Part shown: positions 18,081-27,383 of the stretch, piece by piece
Numbering within the stretch: the stretch's first letter is position 1
Layout of the letters: each line of letters starts with the position of its first letter
Assembly: GCF_023347295.1 (NCBI RefSeq)
Contig: NZ_CP094469.1
Location: 1,922,001 to 1,986,000, forward strand
Origin: Faecalibacterium sp. I3-3-33
GTDB taxonomy: Bacteria > Bacillota > Clostridia > Oscillospirales > Ruminococcaceae
Length of the DNA: 64,000 nt
Direction of reading: 5' to 3'
The notes under the pieces: model-generated
What the model was told of the DNA's origin: nothing
The model's database searches: none
Seen by the model: only the letters and a program-made list of their open reading frames with translations
Position numbers and translations under genes: made by a program

Positions 18081-19250
18081 TTACTTGCCCTCCTTTTTGG
18101 TCTTTTCTGCGGCAGGCGCAGGCTCTGCGTTCACGTTGGTCTTTTCGGCGTTCCTGAACAGCAGGCTCTGGATCTTGCCCCGGAACAGCATGGAGAATGC
18201 GCACAGGTAGATGATGATGCCGCTGATCAGATCCGAGATCTCGGTGGGGTAATACTTGGTGGACAGGAAGGAGCCGCCGACCGAGATGTGGGAGATGAAC
18301 AGCGCAGAGAACACGGTGCCGATGGGGTTCGAGCTTGCCAGCAGTGCCACCGAGATGCCGTTGAATCCCATGCCCGGCAGGCTGGTGGAGTTCAGCGGGT
18401 TCCACTGGGACACGTTGGACAGATAGAACAGACCCGCGCCGAAGCCTGCCAGTGCACCGGCAATGGCCATGGAGAGGATGATGTTCTTCTTCTCGTTGAT
18501 ACCGGCATAACGGGCGGCGTTCTTGTTCAGGCCAACGGCCTTGAGTTCGTAGCCGAAGGTGGTCTTGTTCAGCACCACCCAGATCAGCACGGCCACCGCT
18601 GCCGCCAAGAAGATGGCAATGGTGGTGCTGTTGGTCTGGAACAGCTTGTTCAGACCGAAGTCCGGGATCAGGGACTGGGCAAAATCAGCGTTCTTGCTCA
18701 GGTTCAGGGTACGGGTGTTGCGCACATCGTACATGGGGCCGGTGCCGTTCTGGTAGATGAGCTCATTTACCAGATACAGGCCGATCCAGTTGAACATGAT
18801 GGAGGTAATGACCTCGTTGATATTGAAGTATGCCTTGAAAAAGCCGGGGATCGCGCCCCACAGGCCGCCCAGCACTGTTGCTGCCAGCAGGCAGACGAAC
18901 CAGGGCAGCTTGAGCATGATGGCGCAGTACAGCGCACCGTAAGCGCCCAGCGTATACTGACCGGCTGCACCGATGTTGAACAAGCCGGTCTTGAAGGCAA
19001 AGGCCACGGACAGACCGGTCATGATCAGGGGTGCGGCATTGGCAAGCTCCTTGCCCACGCCGTAGGGGGCATCGTGGAAGCCGCCCTTGATGATGCGCAC
19101 AAAACCATCGCCCCATGCGTGTGCGGGGTTGATGGCCACCAGCACCAGAAAGCCCACCAGCAAACCAATCAGGATGCACAGCAGTGCAGCCAGCACGCTG
19201 GTAACAGAGCTTTGCAGGCTGCCGCTGCGGGAAAGTTTTTTCTTATTCAT
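18081..19250 (-). CDS. Nucleoside ABC transporter permease (first permease)
   Basis: The 389-residue permease has about ten hydrophobic spans. It contains the family segments [16 protein letters not shown] and [19 protein letters not shown], as in YufP-type nucleoside permeases. The N-terminus [11 protein letters not shown] is cytoplasmic and the last 25 residues are charged. The start lies three bases after the ATPase stop, indicating tight coupling. It should form the membrane channel with the second permease. Confidence 0.9.
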   Translation of the reverse strand: MNKKKLSRSGSLQSSVTSVLAALLCILIGLLVGFLVLVAINPAHAWGDGFVRIIKGGFHDAPYGVGKELANAAPLIMTGLSVAFAFKTGLFNIGAAGQYTLGAYGALYCAIMLKLPWFVCLLAATVLGGLWGAIPGFFKAYFNINEVITSIMFNWIGLYLVNELIYQNGTGPMYDVRNTRTLNLSKNADFAQSLIPDFGLNKLFQTNSTTIAIFLAAAVAVLIWVVLNKTTFGYELKAVGLNKNAARYAGINEKKNIILSMAIAGALAGFGAGLFYLSNVSQWNPLNSTSLPGMGFNGISVALLASSNPIGTVFSALFISHISVGGSFLSTKYYPTEISDLISGIIIYLCAFSMLFRGKIQSLLFRNAEKTNVNAEPAPAAEKTKKEGK

Positions 19251-19253
19251 GTG

Positions 19254-20792
19254 TTACTGCTCCTCCTTTCCCTGCTTGCGGGCGCCTGCCATATACAGAC
19301 CCAGCTCCTGCACGGTGGTGGTCTTGGGGTCAAACTCGCCCACGATCTCGCCCTCGTACATTACAAGGATGCGGTCAGAAAGGTTCATCACCTCGTCCAG
19401 CTCAAGGCTGACCAGCAGCACGGCCTTGCCCTTGTCGCGCTCGGCCACGATCTGGCGGTGGATGTACTCAATGGCACCCACGTCCAGACCACGGGTGGGC
19501 TGCACTGCCACCAGCAGCTTGGGGTCGCGGTCGATCTCGCGGGCAATGATGGCCTTCTGCTGGTTGCCGCCGGACATACTGCGCACGGTGGTCACACTGC
19601 CCTGACCGCTGCGCACGTCGTACTGCTCGATCAGCCGGTCAGAGTACTCGCGCACCTTGTCGGCACGGATAAAGCCGCCCTTCTGGAACTCCGGCTGCCA
19701 GTAGCGCTGTAATACGATATTGTTTTCCAGACTGAAATCCAGCACCAGACCGTGCTTGTGACGGTCCTCCGGGATGTGCCCCATGCCGTCCTTGGAGCGC
19801 TGGCGGATGCTCTCGTGGGTGATATCCTTGCCGTCCAGCGTAATCTTGCCGCCGTTCAGCTTGCTCAGGCCGGTCAGTCCGTAGATGAACTCGGTCTGGC
19901 CGTTGCCCTCGATGCCCGCCAGACAGACGATCTCGCCTGCGTGCACCTTGAAGGATACGTCCTTCACCACGTCCTTCTTGCGCTGGTCGTTGTGGATGGT
20001 AACGTTCTCTACGTCCAGCACAGTCTCGCCGGGATGCGCAGGCTGCTTTTCCACCTGCAGCTGCACGTCACGGCCCACCATGCGGCGGGAAAGCTCTTCC
20101 TTGGTAGTGCCCTTGATATCCACCGTGCCCATATATTTGCCCTTGCGCAGCACGGTGCAGCGGTCGGCCACAGCCATGATCTCGTTGAGTTTATGGGTGA
20201 TGAACAGGATGGACTTGCCCTCCTTCTTGAACCCGCGCATGATTTCCATCAGCTCATCGATCTCCTGCGGGGTCAGCACAGCGGTAGGTTCGTCAAAGAT
20301 CAGGATCTCGTTGTCGCGGTACAGCATCTTTAAAATCTCTACGCGCTGCTGCATACCCACCGAGATATCGCTGATCAATGCGTCCGGGTCTACCCGCAGA
20401 CCGTACTTTTCGCTCAGCGCCATCACCTTTTTGCGTGCCTCGGCCTTCTGCAAAAAGCCCATCTTGTTGGGCTCCACACCCAGAATGATGTTGTCCAGCA
20501 CACTGAAGCATTCCACCAGCTTGAAGTGCTGGTGCACCATGCCGATGCCCAGTGCGTTGGCATCGTTGGGGTTGCGGATGGCGACCTCCTTGCCGTTTTT
20601 CAGGATCTTGCCCTGTTCCGGCTGATACAGGCCGAACAGCACGCTCATCAGCGTACTTTTGCCCGCACCGTTCTCGCCCAGAAGGGCGTGTACCTCGCCC
20701 TTGCGCAGTTGCAGGGTGATATCATCGTTTGCCTTGATACCGGGGAATTCCTTGGTAATGTGGAGCATCTCGATCACATAATCCTCTGCCAA
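19254..20792 (-). CDS. Nucleoside ABC transporter ATPase (duplicated ABC domains)
   Basis: This 512-residue protein has two ABC modules. The first has Walker [10 protein letters not shown] (about residues 39-47) and Walker [14 protein letters not shown]. The second has the degenerate GIEGNGQTE, signature SGGNQQK and Walker [13 protein letters not shown]. This double layout, with a weak second P-loop, is typical of BMP-family nucleoside and sugar importers. I chose a TTG start at 20792 because AGGAGAG is well spaced before it and homologues begin a few residues before [14 protein letters not shown]. The nearest ATG alternatives are 20768 and 20846. The protein energises the two downstream permeases. 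Confidence 0.9.
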   Translation of the reverse strand: MAEDYVIEMLHITKEFPGIKANDDITLQLRKGEVHALLGENGAGKSTLMSVLFGLYQPEQGKILKNGKEVAIRNPNDANALGIGMVHQHFKLVECFSVLDNIILGVEPNKMGFLQKAEARKKVMALSEKYGLRVDPDALISDISVGMQQRVEILKMLYRDNEILIFDEPTAVLTPQEIDELMEIMRGFKKEGKSILFITHKLNEIMAVADRCTVLRKGKYMGTVDIKGTTKEELSRRMVGRDVQLQVEKQPAHPGETVLDVENVTIHNDQRKKDVVKDVSFKVHAGEIVCLAGIEGNGQTEFIYGLTGLSKLNGGKITLDGKDITHESIRQRSKDGMGHIPEDRHKHGLVLDFSLENNIVLQRYWQPEFQKGGFIRADKVREYSDRLIEQYDVRSGQGSVTTVRSMSGGNQQKAIIAREIDRDPKLLVAVQPTRGLDVGAIEYIHRQIVAERDKGKAVLLVSLELDEVMNLSDRILVMYEGEIVGEFDPKTTTVQELGLYMAGARKQGKEEQ

Positions 20793-20844
20793 TCTGCTCA
20801 CTCTCCTTTCGTGCCGTAACGACACCTTTTCTATTCTACAACCC

Positions 20845-20850
20845 ATTATA
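20845..20850 (-). promoter_or_regulatory. Possible -10 element before the ATPase gene
   Basis: A perfect TATAAT lies on the minus strand between the terminator of the BMP gene and the ATPase start. The matching -35 is poor, so promoter activity is uncertain; the operon could also be fed by read-through. Confidence 0.35.
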
Positions 20851-20966
20851 CCTGATTTTTTGCGGTTTGCACACGGCTTTTTGATTTTTTGTCAAAAAGC
20901 ACAAGCAAAAGTATTACTTTTGTGCGATCTGCATGATTTCCTTCCTGTTTCTCTTACACAGGCATA

Positions 20967-21006
20967 CAAAAAGGGCGGGGTGCCCCTGCATGAGCACCCC
21001 GCCCCT
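20967..21006 (-). terminator. Terminator or attenuator after the BMP lipoprotein gene
   Basis: On the minus strand, GGGCGGGGTGC pairs with GCACCCCGCCC and is followed by TTTTT. Partial termination here would give more binding protein than transporter, a common arrangement. Confidence 0.85.
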
Positions 21007-21033
21007 ATTACGGGAGTAATTCCGGGATAGCGA

Positions 21034-22215
21034 TTACTGGATGTAGTTGACCTTGGTGAACTCGCTGACGGTGGGCTTGGTAGCGTCGTCGGAGCTGTTA
21101 TCCACAACAAGCTCGCCGGAAGCGATCTTGGTCTTAAGAGTCTCGTACTCGTCCTTGGTGAAGGTCTTGAAGTTCCAGCTGTCATCGGCAGTGGGCAGAC
21201 CGACATAGTCGCCGTCCTCCAGACCGAAGTTGCCGTTGGTAGCAGCGATGTTGCTCCACTCGCCGGCCTCGATGTCGCCCAAAGCAGTGCTGACAGACTC
21301 AGACAGACCCTTCATAGCGGAGGTGACGAAGGGGTTGTATGCGTAGCCGTCCTTCTCAACGCCGTTGACACCGATGTAGTTCTGGTCAACGTCAACACCC
21401 ACAACGTAGCCGTTGTTCTTCAGAGCAGCCTCGACAGCGGAGGTGTAGATGCCGCCGCCGCAGGCAAAGACGATCTGGGTGCCGTTGGCGTACCAGCCCT
21501 CCATACGGGAGGTGATGTTGGCATCGCCGTAGAACTGGCCGCCGTAGAAGTAGTTGATGTCAATGTTGGTGCCCAGCTCCTTTGCAGCAGCGTCAGCGCC
21601 CTGCACATAGCCGTAGCCGTAACGGATAACGGCGGGCACAGCCATGCCGCCCAGGAAGCCCAGCTTGGTGTAGCCGTCCTTAACAACGGCGTAGCCTGCC
21701 AGATAACCTGCCTGCTCCTCCTTGAAGGTGATGCAGTAGCAGTTGGCGGGGATGCTGTCGGTGCCGATATCGCCCTGAGTCACATCGATAGCGATGAGCT
21801 TGACGTCAGGGTACTGCTCAGCAGCCCATGCCAGAGAGGCACCGTACAGGTAGCCCACGCAGACGATAACGTCAGCGCCATCGTTGACAGCCTGACGGAT
21901 CATGGTCTCACGGTCCTCATCGGAAGCATCGGACTCGGGGATGTAGTACTGGCAGTTGTCGCCCATGTAGCCGGAAACAGCAGCCCAGCAAGCCTGGTTG
22001 AAGCTCTCATCATCGATCGTGCCGGTATCGCAGGTCAGAGCGACCTTGGCGATCTTCTCAGCGCCGTCTGCTGCGCCGGAAGCTGCGGCAGAGCTGGCAG
22101 CTGCGGAAGAAGCAGTGCTGGTAGAAGAAGCGGAAGAACCGCCGCAGGCGGTCAGAGCAGCGGCAGCGGCAGCAGCACCGGCCACAGCCAGAAAGTTACG
22201 ACGAGAAATCTTCAT
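21034..22215 (-). CDS. BMP-family nucleoside-binding lipoprotein
   Basis: The 393-residue exported lipoprotein has a twin-arginine-like signal (SRRNFLAV) and the lipobox LTAC with Cys24. The mature part is a BMP/PnrA-type periplasmic-binding fold. Segments include ALTCDTGTIDDESFNQACW, LAGYAVVKDGYTKLGFLGG and VFACGGGIYTSAVEAA. It would capture nucleosides for the ABC importer encoded downstream. The start at 22215 has AAAGGAG upstream; a longer frame to 22290 lacks one. It is separated from the ATPase gene by a terminator and probably expressed at a higher level. Confidence 0.92.
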   Translation of the reverse strand: MKISRRNFLAVAGAAAAAAALTACGGSSASSTSTASSAAASSAAASGAADGAEKIAKVALTCDTGTIDDESFNQACWAAVSGYMGDNCQYYIPESDASDEDRETMIRQAVNDGADVIVCVGYLYGASLAWAAEQYPDVKLIAIDVTQGDIGTDSIPANCYCITFKEEQAGYLAGYAVVKDGYTKLGFLGGMAVPAVIRYGYGYVQGADAAAKELGTNIDINYFYGGQFYGDANITSRMEGWYANGTQIVFACGGGIYTSAVEAALKNNGYVVGVDVDQNYIGVNGVEKDGYAYNPFVTSAMKGLSESVSTALGDIEAGEWSNIAATNGNFGLEDGDYVGLPTADDSWNFKTFTKDEYETLKTKIASGELVVDNSSDDATKPTVSEFTKVNYIQ

Positions 22216-22289
22216 AAGAAACTCTCCTTTTATTTTAAAAAATTGCGTCAAAAGAATGAAATGTGCGCTCTGGCACATTTGCTGGCTCA

Positions 22290-22318
22290 AGTATAGCGGG
22301 TGGATGTGACAGATGCAA
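22290..22318 (-). promoter_or_regulatory. Promoter of the BMP lipoprotein gene
   Basis: On the minus strand, TTGCAT (22318-22313) and TATACT (22295-22290) are 17 bp apart, giving a leader of about 70 nucleotides. No riboswitch is visible in that short leader. Confidence 0.7.
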
Positions 22319-22425
22319 GCAATTTCCGATTACAAATTCTTTACAAATCCCTTATATAATTTATAAAAAAGCAATGCTTGTTCACCAATTTTCCCCTGCT
22401 TGCGCTGTTTTTCACAGAAAGACAG

Positions 22426-22878
22426 TTACTTTCCTTCCACAGCGCTGTTGCCCGCCACGTTGGAGGGGCCAAAGCCGAAGGGCAGCAGCTCGTCCATGCT
22501 GCGCTCAATGAAATCCTCCGGGGTCTTTGCCATAATGACGTTCAGCTCCGGCCCGCCGAACTCGAACAGTGCCTGACGGCACACCCCGCAGGGCGAGGTG
22601 ATCTGTCGGTTCACCTCGCCCCGGCGGCTGCCCACCACGGCGATGTCGGTAAATGCGGTCACGCCCTCTGCCACCGCCTTGAACAAAGCGGTGCGCTCGG
22701 CGCAGCTGGTGGGAGTAAAGGCAGCGTTCTCCACGTTGCAGCCGGTAAAGATGCGACCATCCGCAGCGCGCAGTGCAGCGCCCACCATAAAATCACTGTA
22801 AGGCGCATAGGCCTTTTCCCGCGCGGCCAGTGCCATGCGGATCAGCTGCTGCTTTTCTTCCATGGTCAATTTTGTCAT
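22426..22878 (-). CDS. cdd: Cytidine deaminase
   Basis: This 150-residue enzyme converts cytidine/deoxycytidine to uridine/deoxyuridine. The zinc site is complete: SCAERT supplies Cys59 and catalytic Glu61, and PCGVC supplies Cys97 and Cys100. GCNVENAAF binds substrate. The start at 22878 has GGAGG seven bases upstream and replaces a longer frame to 22902. The C-terminus is slightly longer than the minimal enzyme. It sits between purine nucleoside phosphorylase and a nucleoside importer, which fits salvage of imported nucleosides. Confidence 0.95.
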   Translation of the reverse strand: MTKLTMEEKQQLIRMALAAREKAYAPYSDFMVGAALRAADGRIFTGCNVENAAFTPTSCAERTALFKAVAEGVTAFTDIAVVGSRRGEVNRQITSPCGVCRQALFEFGGPELNVIMAKTPEDFIERSMDELLPFGFGPSNVAGNSAVEGK

Positions 22879-22902
22879 GCTGTTTCCTCCTTTTACGGAC
22901 AA

Positions 22903-22942
22903 AAACAGCGCGGCTGTGCCTTGGGGCGGCAGCCGCGCTGGA
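22903..22942 (-). terminator. Intercistronic terminator between deoD and cdd
   Basis: On the minus strand, CAGCGCGGCTG and CAGCCGCGCTG form a stem followed by TTTTT. It may reduce cdd expression from the deoD promoter. Confidence 0.75.
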
Positions 22943-22953
22943 AAGTTATGCGA

Positions 22954-23673
22954 TCAGTACTCTGCGCCCAGAGCAACCTTCATCATGTCGGTAAAGCTCT
23001 TCTGGCGCTCCTCGGCGGTGGTGATGCCGGGAGCCACAAAGCTGTCCGAGATGGTCAGCAGGCAGGCGGCATTCTTGCCCAGCACCTGCGCGTTGGCAAA
23101 CAGGGCAAAGCTTTCCATCTCCACGCACAGGCAGCCGTCCTCGTCCCGCAGCTTTTCCCAGTAGGTGGGCTTTGCGTCCGAGGGCTGGCGGTAGAACACA
23201 TCCGAGGAATGGATGTTGCCCTCGATCAGGTGGATGCCCTGTTTTGCAGCGGAGGCACGCAGCTTTTCGTTCAAAGCTGCGCTGGGCAGGGTGACGTTGC
23301 CGGTAAAGCCGCTCTGCACCCGGGCGTAGTTGCTCTCGCTCACAGCGCCGGTGGCCAGCACGGTGTCGAACAGCTTAGCCTTTTCGGTATAGCTGCCGGC
23401 AGAGCCGATGCGAATGATGTTTTCCACGCCGTAGAAGCTGAACAGCTCGTAGGAATAGATGCCGATGGAGGGCATACCCATACCGCTGCCCATCACGCTG
23501 ATGGGGCGGCCTTCGTAGGTGCCGGTAAAGCCCAGCATCCCGCGCACACCGGTCACCTGCCGGACATCCTGCAAAAAGGTGTCGGCAATGAACTTGGCAC
23601 GCAGGGGGTCACCCGGCATAAGGACTGTCTTGGCGAAATCGCCCATTTCTGCGCTGATGTGAGGGGTAGACAT
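22954..23673 (-). CDS. deoD: Purine nucleoside phosphorylase DeoD-type
   Basis: The 239-residue protein is a hexameric-type purine nucleoside phosphorylase. It has MSTPHISAEMGDFAKTVLMP with the phosphate loop GDPLRAKFIA, then GMGMPSIGIYSYELF and the substrate-binding EMESFALFANA. The catalytic Asp lies in the ISDSFVAPG segment. It splits purine (deoxy)nucleosides with phosphate into base and pentose-1-phosphate. It is upstream of cdd on the same strand and belongs to the same salvage neighbourhood as the importer. Confidence 0.96.
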   Translation of the reverse strand: MSTPHISAEMGDFAKTVLMPGDPLRAKFIADTFLQDVRQVTGVRGMLGFTGTYEGRPISVMGSGMGMPSIGIYSYELFSFYGVENIIRIGSAGSYTEKAKLFDTVLATGAVSESNYARVQSGFTGNVTLPSAALNEKLRASAAKQGIHLIEGNIHSSDVFYRQPSDAKPTYWEKLRDEDGCLCVEMESFALFANAQVLGKNAACLLTISDSFVAPGITTAEERQKSFTDMMKVALGAEY

Positions 23674-23703
23674 AGATGATCTCTCCTTTTATCTTATTGT
23701 AAT

Positions 23704-25605
23704 TTATCGGTTGCGATAGCTGCTGCGGTTGAACACGTTCTGCGGTGCAATGTAGGAGCCGTTGCGCCGGATCTCGAAGTGGCAGTGGTTGCCGCTGGAG
23801 CGTCCGGTGTTGCCCACATAGCCGATGAGCTGCCCCTGCTTGACCGACTGACCGGCGTGCACCACCAGCGACAGGCAGTGGGCATACACGGTGGTGTAGC
23901 CGTTGCCGTGGTTGATGATGATAGAGTTGCCGTAGCCGTTGCCTGCACCGGCGCGGTTGTAGCCGGCCTTGGTCACCGTACCGCCTGCCGAAGCGTAAAT
24001 GGGCGTACCGGCGGCGGCACAGATATCCACGCCCTTGTGGCTGCCGCCGTACCAGCGGGAGCAGTACCGGTAGCCGGGCACCGGCCAGATGAACCGTCCG
24101 CTGCCGGTGATATAGGATGCACCGGAGGACACCTTTTTGGTACCCACCGTAACTTTTTCAGTCACAGGCTCCTTGGTCACCACGGTGCTCAGGATCTGCT
24201 GGGAAAGCTGGTTGCCGTTTGTATCGTACACCCGCTGTGCCGTCACAGTGCGGACGCCGTTTTCACCCTTCTGGGTAACGCGCTTGGTACCGGAGTTCAG
24301 CTCTTTGGACTTGGTGGTCTCGGTGGTGTAGGCGATCTCTTCCTCCCAGCTTTCCACCTTTGTGATGCGCACCTCCAGCGTCTCCTCCTCCCGCACCACA
24401 GTCAGTGCATCGCCGGGCAGGATCTTGGAGTTCTGGGTCAGACCGTTTTCGCCGTTGGCGGTAAAGCCGGTGTTCATTTCGCACAGTTCCTTCACGGTCA
24501 GGCCGTTTTTCTGGGCAATGGACCAGATGGTATCGCCGCTCTGGACCGTATAGGATTTTTCTGCCTGCTGTACGCCGGAGAGCAACTGCTCCACCTCGGC
24601 TTCCTCCTGGAAGCTCTCGTTGAAGTAGATGCCGTTTTCCAGCGTGACATCCTTGTTGAAGCCCACGGTGGTGTTGGGGTCATCGGGGTTCTCGTAGGGC
24701 TCCAGCAGGCTGCTGATGTATCGTTGCAGGCTGGTGCCGTCCGCGCACACGGCGGTCAGCTCGCCGTCCAGATACAAAGCTGTGCCCTCGCTGATCTGGT
24801 CGCTGGAATTTTTGAGGATGGCGTCAGCCACGTCATTTTCGTCCATCACGTCATGGGCAATGGCCACGGAATAAGTAGGCTCCACGGTAAAGCGCGCCTG
24901 TTCTGCACCGGAATAATTGATACGCTGCTGCACAGCTTCCAGCGCAGAGTTGAACACCTCTTCGTTGGCCACATAGCCCACGGTCTTGTCGTCCACCTGC
25001 ACCTGCAAGGCGTAGGGCTGGCGGATGGTGGTCTGGAACACGGTCACCATAACAGCCAGCGCTGCCACCGGCAGCACATACATGGCCATGCGGGGCACAA
25101 GGCGGATGTTATCGGCGATGCCATGGGTAAGGAAGTGTCCGCTTGCGCGCAGCGCAGCGCCAAAGCCTTTCTCCTTGCGCACCCGATGTGCGTGGCGCAG
25201 CAGCGCCCAAGTACCCCGCAGGGCAAGCACCACCGGGCCAAACAGATCCCGCAGCAGCTGCGCCGCCCCGGGGAACGCCATGGATGCGATATTTTTCAGC
25301 AGTTCTTTGACCGTCTGCAGCAGACGCTGCAAGCCGTGCTGTAAGCGGCGCCCAGTGCGGACGACCGCATACTCAGCAGAAAAACCTACGGCATACAGTC
25401 CCTCGCCCACAACAGGGGCTATGGGGTTGTGCAGCAGCTTATGCAGCCACTTTTCCCGGCGGTGCTGACGCTTGCGGTGCAGCCTGTGCCGCCGCAGCAC
25501 ACCCCGGCACTGGAGCTGTGCCCACAGCGAGCGCAGCTTCTGACGGCGGGGCTGCCGTACCGGCTGCGCAGCGGGCTGCTGCTCCTTTGTTTTATCTTCA
25601 ATCAA
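23704..25605 (-). CDS. Cell-wall M23 endopeptidase with LysM and G5 domains
   Basis: The 633-residue protein has a basic cytoplasmic N-terminus of about 175 residues and a membrane anchor (MYVLPVAALAVMVTVFQ). A spacer follows, then a LysM domain (SYTVQSGDTIWSIAQKNGLT) and a G5-type segment rich in Thr/Val. The C-terminal M23 peptidase has HKGVDICAAAGTPIYA and YAHCLS plus HCHFEI, which provide the zinc ligands. It should cleave peptidoglycan cross-links at the outer face of the membrane. The start is TTG at 25605, supported by AAGGAG upstream. The long basic N-terminal segment before the anchor is unusual for the family. Confidence 0.9.
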   Translation of the reverse strand: MIEDKTKEQQPAAQPVRQPRRQKLRSLWAQLQCRGVLRRHRLHRKRQHRREKWLHKLLHNPIAPVVGEGLYAVGFSAEYAVVRTGRRLQHGLQRLLQTVKELLKNIASMAFPGAAQLLRDLFGPVVLALRGTWALLRHAHRVRKEKGFGAALRASGHFLTHGIADNIRLVPRMAMYVLPVAALAVMVTVFQTTIRQPYALQVQVDDKTVGYVANEEVFNSALEAVQQRINYSGAEQARFTVEPTYSVAIAHDVMDENDVADAILKNSSDQISEGTALYLDGELTAVCADGTSLQRYISSLLEPYENPDDPNTTVGFNKDVTLENGIYFNESFQEEAEVEQLLSGVQQAEKSYTVQSGDTIWSIAQKNGLTVKELCEMNTGFTANGENGLTQNSKILPGDALTVVREEETLEVRITKVESWEEEIAYTTETTKSKELNSGTKRVTQKGENGVRTVTAQRVYDTNGNQLSQQILSTVVTKEPVTEKVTVGTKKVSSGASYITGSGRFIWPVPGYRYCSRWYGGSHKGVDICAAAGTPIYASAGGTVTKAGYNRAGAGNGYGNSIIINHGNGYTTVYAHCLSLVVHAGQSVKQGQLIGYVGNTGRSSGNHCHFEIRRNGSYIAPQNVFNRSSYRNR

Positions 25606-25671
25606 CGGGATTTTCTCCTTCCTGCGCCGCTGCAGGGCATTTTTTCGGCCCGGAACACAGCAGCTAGATGG

Positions 25672-25713
25672 TGTACGTTCCCCTGTTCAAAAGGCCAACA
25701 GGGCCTGTACACA
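25672..25713 (-). other. Leader hairpin of the M23 gene
   Basis: GTGTAC and GTACAC enclose CCCTGTT/AACAGGG, forming a long imperfect stem in the 5' leader. It is probably an mRNA stabiliser or regulatory hairpin. No T run follows on the minus strand. Confidence 0.5.
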
Positions 25714-25728
25714 ATACGCTCTCTTTTT

Positions 25729-25756
25729 ATTATACACTTTGCATGGTTTGAAACAA
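25729..25756 (-). promoter_or_regulatory. Promoter of the M23 gene
   Basis: On the minus strand, TTGTTT (25756-25751) and TATAAT (25734-25729) are separated by 16 bp. Confidence 0.6.
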
Positions 25757-25795
25757 GCGCTTATATAAAATTTGGCTACTTTTTTCACGCAGTTT

Positions 25796-26707
25796 TCACG
25801 AAAAAAGCGCTTCCATATCCGGCGGCAGCGGGCTTTCCACCGTGACGGTGCGCAGCTGCAAGGGCATTTCCACCCGGATGCCGTCCGGCAGCGGGGTGTA
25901 TACCGGTACGGCAAAGCTTTGCTTCGCGCAGTGCAGCGCCTGTCGGCCAATGCGCTCCCGGCTGCCGCCGTAAAGGTCGTCCCCCGCAAGCGGATGTCCG
26001 ATGGACGCAAAATGCACCCGGATCTGGTGGGTGCGGCCGGTCACCGGCACACAGGCCGCAAGGCTAAGGCCGTTTTCTTCCTTTATAATAGTATACTCAG
26101 TGCGGCTGGGCTTGCCCTCGGGGGTAACACAGCGCCCGATGATGCTGTCGCCCCGGCGGCCGATGGGGGCATCGATGACCCCTTCCCCCAGCGGCAGTGT
26201 ACCCTGCGCAACGGCATAGTACAGCTTTTCCACCCCGCCCGCCAATAGCGGCGTGGCGTAGGCGTTTTTCGCCGCCAGCACAAGGCCGCTGGTGTCCTTA
26301 TCAATGCGGTTCACCGGACGGAACACCGGGCTGTGGCCGTGTTCTGCCGCCCACGCGGCGTAGCCGTTGGCCAGCGTGCCACCGGGGTAGTTCAGGGTGG
26401 GGTGCACCGCCAGCTGCGGTGGCTTTTCCAGCACCACGGCAAAGGCGTCCTCGTAGACCACCTTGACCGAAATTTCCGGCTGCGGGGTCACGCCGTCCCT
26501 CTCCGGCGGCAGGGTAAAGGAAAGCACCTGCCCGGGGAAGATGCGCCGGTTTGCCAGAATAGGCACGCCGTCCGCAAAAAAGCCGCCGCCCCGGAACTTG
26601 ACCGCCCGGGCAAGATCCGTAGAGACGGCACACTGGCGCAGAAAGCTGCGCACCAGTACCCCATCGTGGGTAGCAGCCGTATCCGGCACGGCAAAATACA
26701 GCTGCAT
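25796..26707 (-). CDS. RluA/RluD-family pseudouridine synthase
   Basis: This 303-residue RNA pseudouridine synthase has the catalytic motif RIDKDTSGLVLAAKN, whose Asp is the nucleophile. Other family segments are VVLEKPPQLAVHPT and VTGRTHQIRVHFASIGHPL. An S4-like N-terminal region (ARAVKFRGGGFFADG) precedes the catalytic domain. The target could be 23S rRNA or tRNA; the subclass cannot be fixed by eye. It is followed on the same strand by the M23 gene, about 190 bases away with its own promoter. AGGGGAGGGACAG provides the ribosome binding site. Confidence 0.92.
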   Translation of the reverse strand: MQLYFAVPDTAATHDGVLVRSFLRQCAVSTDLARAVKFRGGGFFADGVPILANRRIFPGQVLSFTLPPERDGVTPQPEISVKVVYEDAFAVVLEKPPQLAVHPTLNYPGGTLANGYAAWAAEHGHSPVFRPVNRIDKDTSGLVLAAKNAYATPLLAGGVEKLYYAVAQGTLPLGEGVIDAPIGRRGDSIIGRCVTPEGKPSRTEYTIIKEENGLSLAACVPVTGRTHQIRVHFASIGHPLAGDDLYGGSRERIGRQALHCAKQSFAVPVYTPLPDGIRVEMPLQLRTVTVESPLPPDMEALFS

Positions 26708-26772
26708 GGCCTGTCCCTCCCCTGCAAAATTTACAAAAACACAAATGATATTATAACAAAAATCCGTTTCAC

Positions 26773-26801
26773 TTGCAAATCTTACTTTTTTATGGTATCA
26801 T
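26773..26801 (+). promoter_or_regulatory. Promoter of rnpB
   Basis: TTGCAA (26773-26778) and TATCAT (26796-26801) are 17 bp apart and point at the RNase P RNA. Confidence 0.75.
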
Positions 26802-26808
26802 GAGGAAC

Positions 26809-27154
26809 GGAAAACGAGTGGAACATACGGCGGCGGGGCGGCTTTGACCGCTCTGAGGAAAGTCCGGGCCTCACAGAGCACGGTAACTGCTAACGGCAGC
26901 CGAGGGTGACCTTAGGGAAAGTGCAACAGAAAACAAACCGCCGCAGCAATGCGGTAAGGATGAAACGGCGAGGTAAGAGCTCACCAGCGCATGGGTGACC
27001 ATGCGGCTTTGTAAACCCTACCGGAAGCAACGCCTATATGGGACGTACAGCGCTGCTCGCGTGTCCCGAAGGCGGCACGAGCCTGTCAGCAATGGCAGGC
27101 CTAGACAGATCGTCGTTTAATACAGAACCCGGCTTACGGTCTATCTCGTTTTCC
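26809..27154 (+). ncRNA. rnpB: RNase P RNA (bacterial class A)
   Basis: The hallmark segments appear in order: GAGGAAAGTCCGGGC, then GGTGACC/GGGAAAGTGCAACAGAAA, then CCCTACCGGAAGCAA, and finally AGACAGATCGTCG with ACAGAACCCGGCTTA. The ends AAAACGAG and CTCGTTTT pair as stem P1 and set the approximate limits. The RNA is the catalytic part of the enzyme that trims tRNA 5' leaders. Exact ends are uncertain by a few bases. Confidence 0.95.
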
Positions 27155-27167
27155 CTTTTGTGGTTTT

Positions 27168-27200
27168 GCGCTGTCTGCGGTTGCAGGCAGCGTTTTTTAT
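27168..27200 (+). terminator. Terminator downstream of rnpB
   Basis: CGCTGTCTGC and GCAGGCAGCG form a stem with a GGTT loop, followed by six T. Confidence 0.85.
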
Positions 27201-27207
27201 TGCAGCA

Positions 27208-27253
27208 GCGTAAAAAGAGGTCACCGCACAGGATTTGTGCAGTGACCTCTTTG
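27208..27253 (-). terminator. Terminator of the LCP gene transcript
   Basis: AAGAGGTCAC.GCACA pairs with TGTGC.GTGACCTCTT and a T run follows on the minus strand. The plus strand also has TTT after the stem, so it may be bidirectional. Another stem with GCATTTCGGG/CCCGAAATGC lies at 27326-27362. Confidence 0.8.
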
Positions 27254-27383
27254 TTGTTAGCAAGACCATTGAAAATGCCCGCCGCGTGCGCTTTGGGCAT
27301 ATTCAGCGGAATGATCATTTTTAATTGCATTTCGGGAAGATCTGCGGATCTCCCCGAAATGCCTTTTCACGCAAAAGGGTTGC

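Noticed and set aside
17880..19712. 610-codon open frame on the plus strand across the permease genes
   Set aside because: It is the complement of two well-supported permease genes and has low-complexity His/Gln composition.
22216..22400. Purine riboswitch upstream of the nucleoside-binding lipoprotein
   Set aside because: The predicted leader is only about 70 bases and lacks the conserved purine-aptamer loops.
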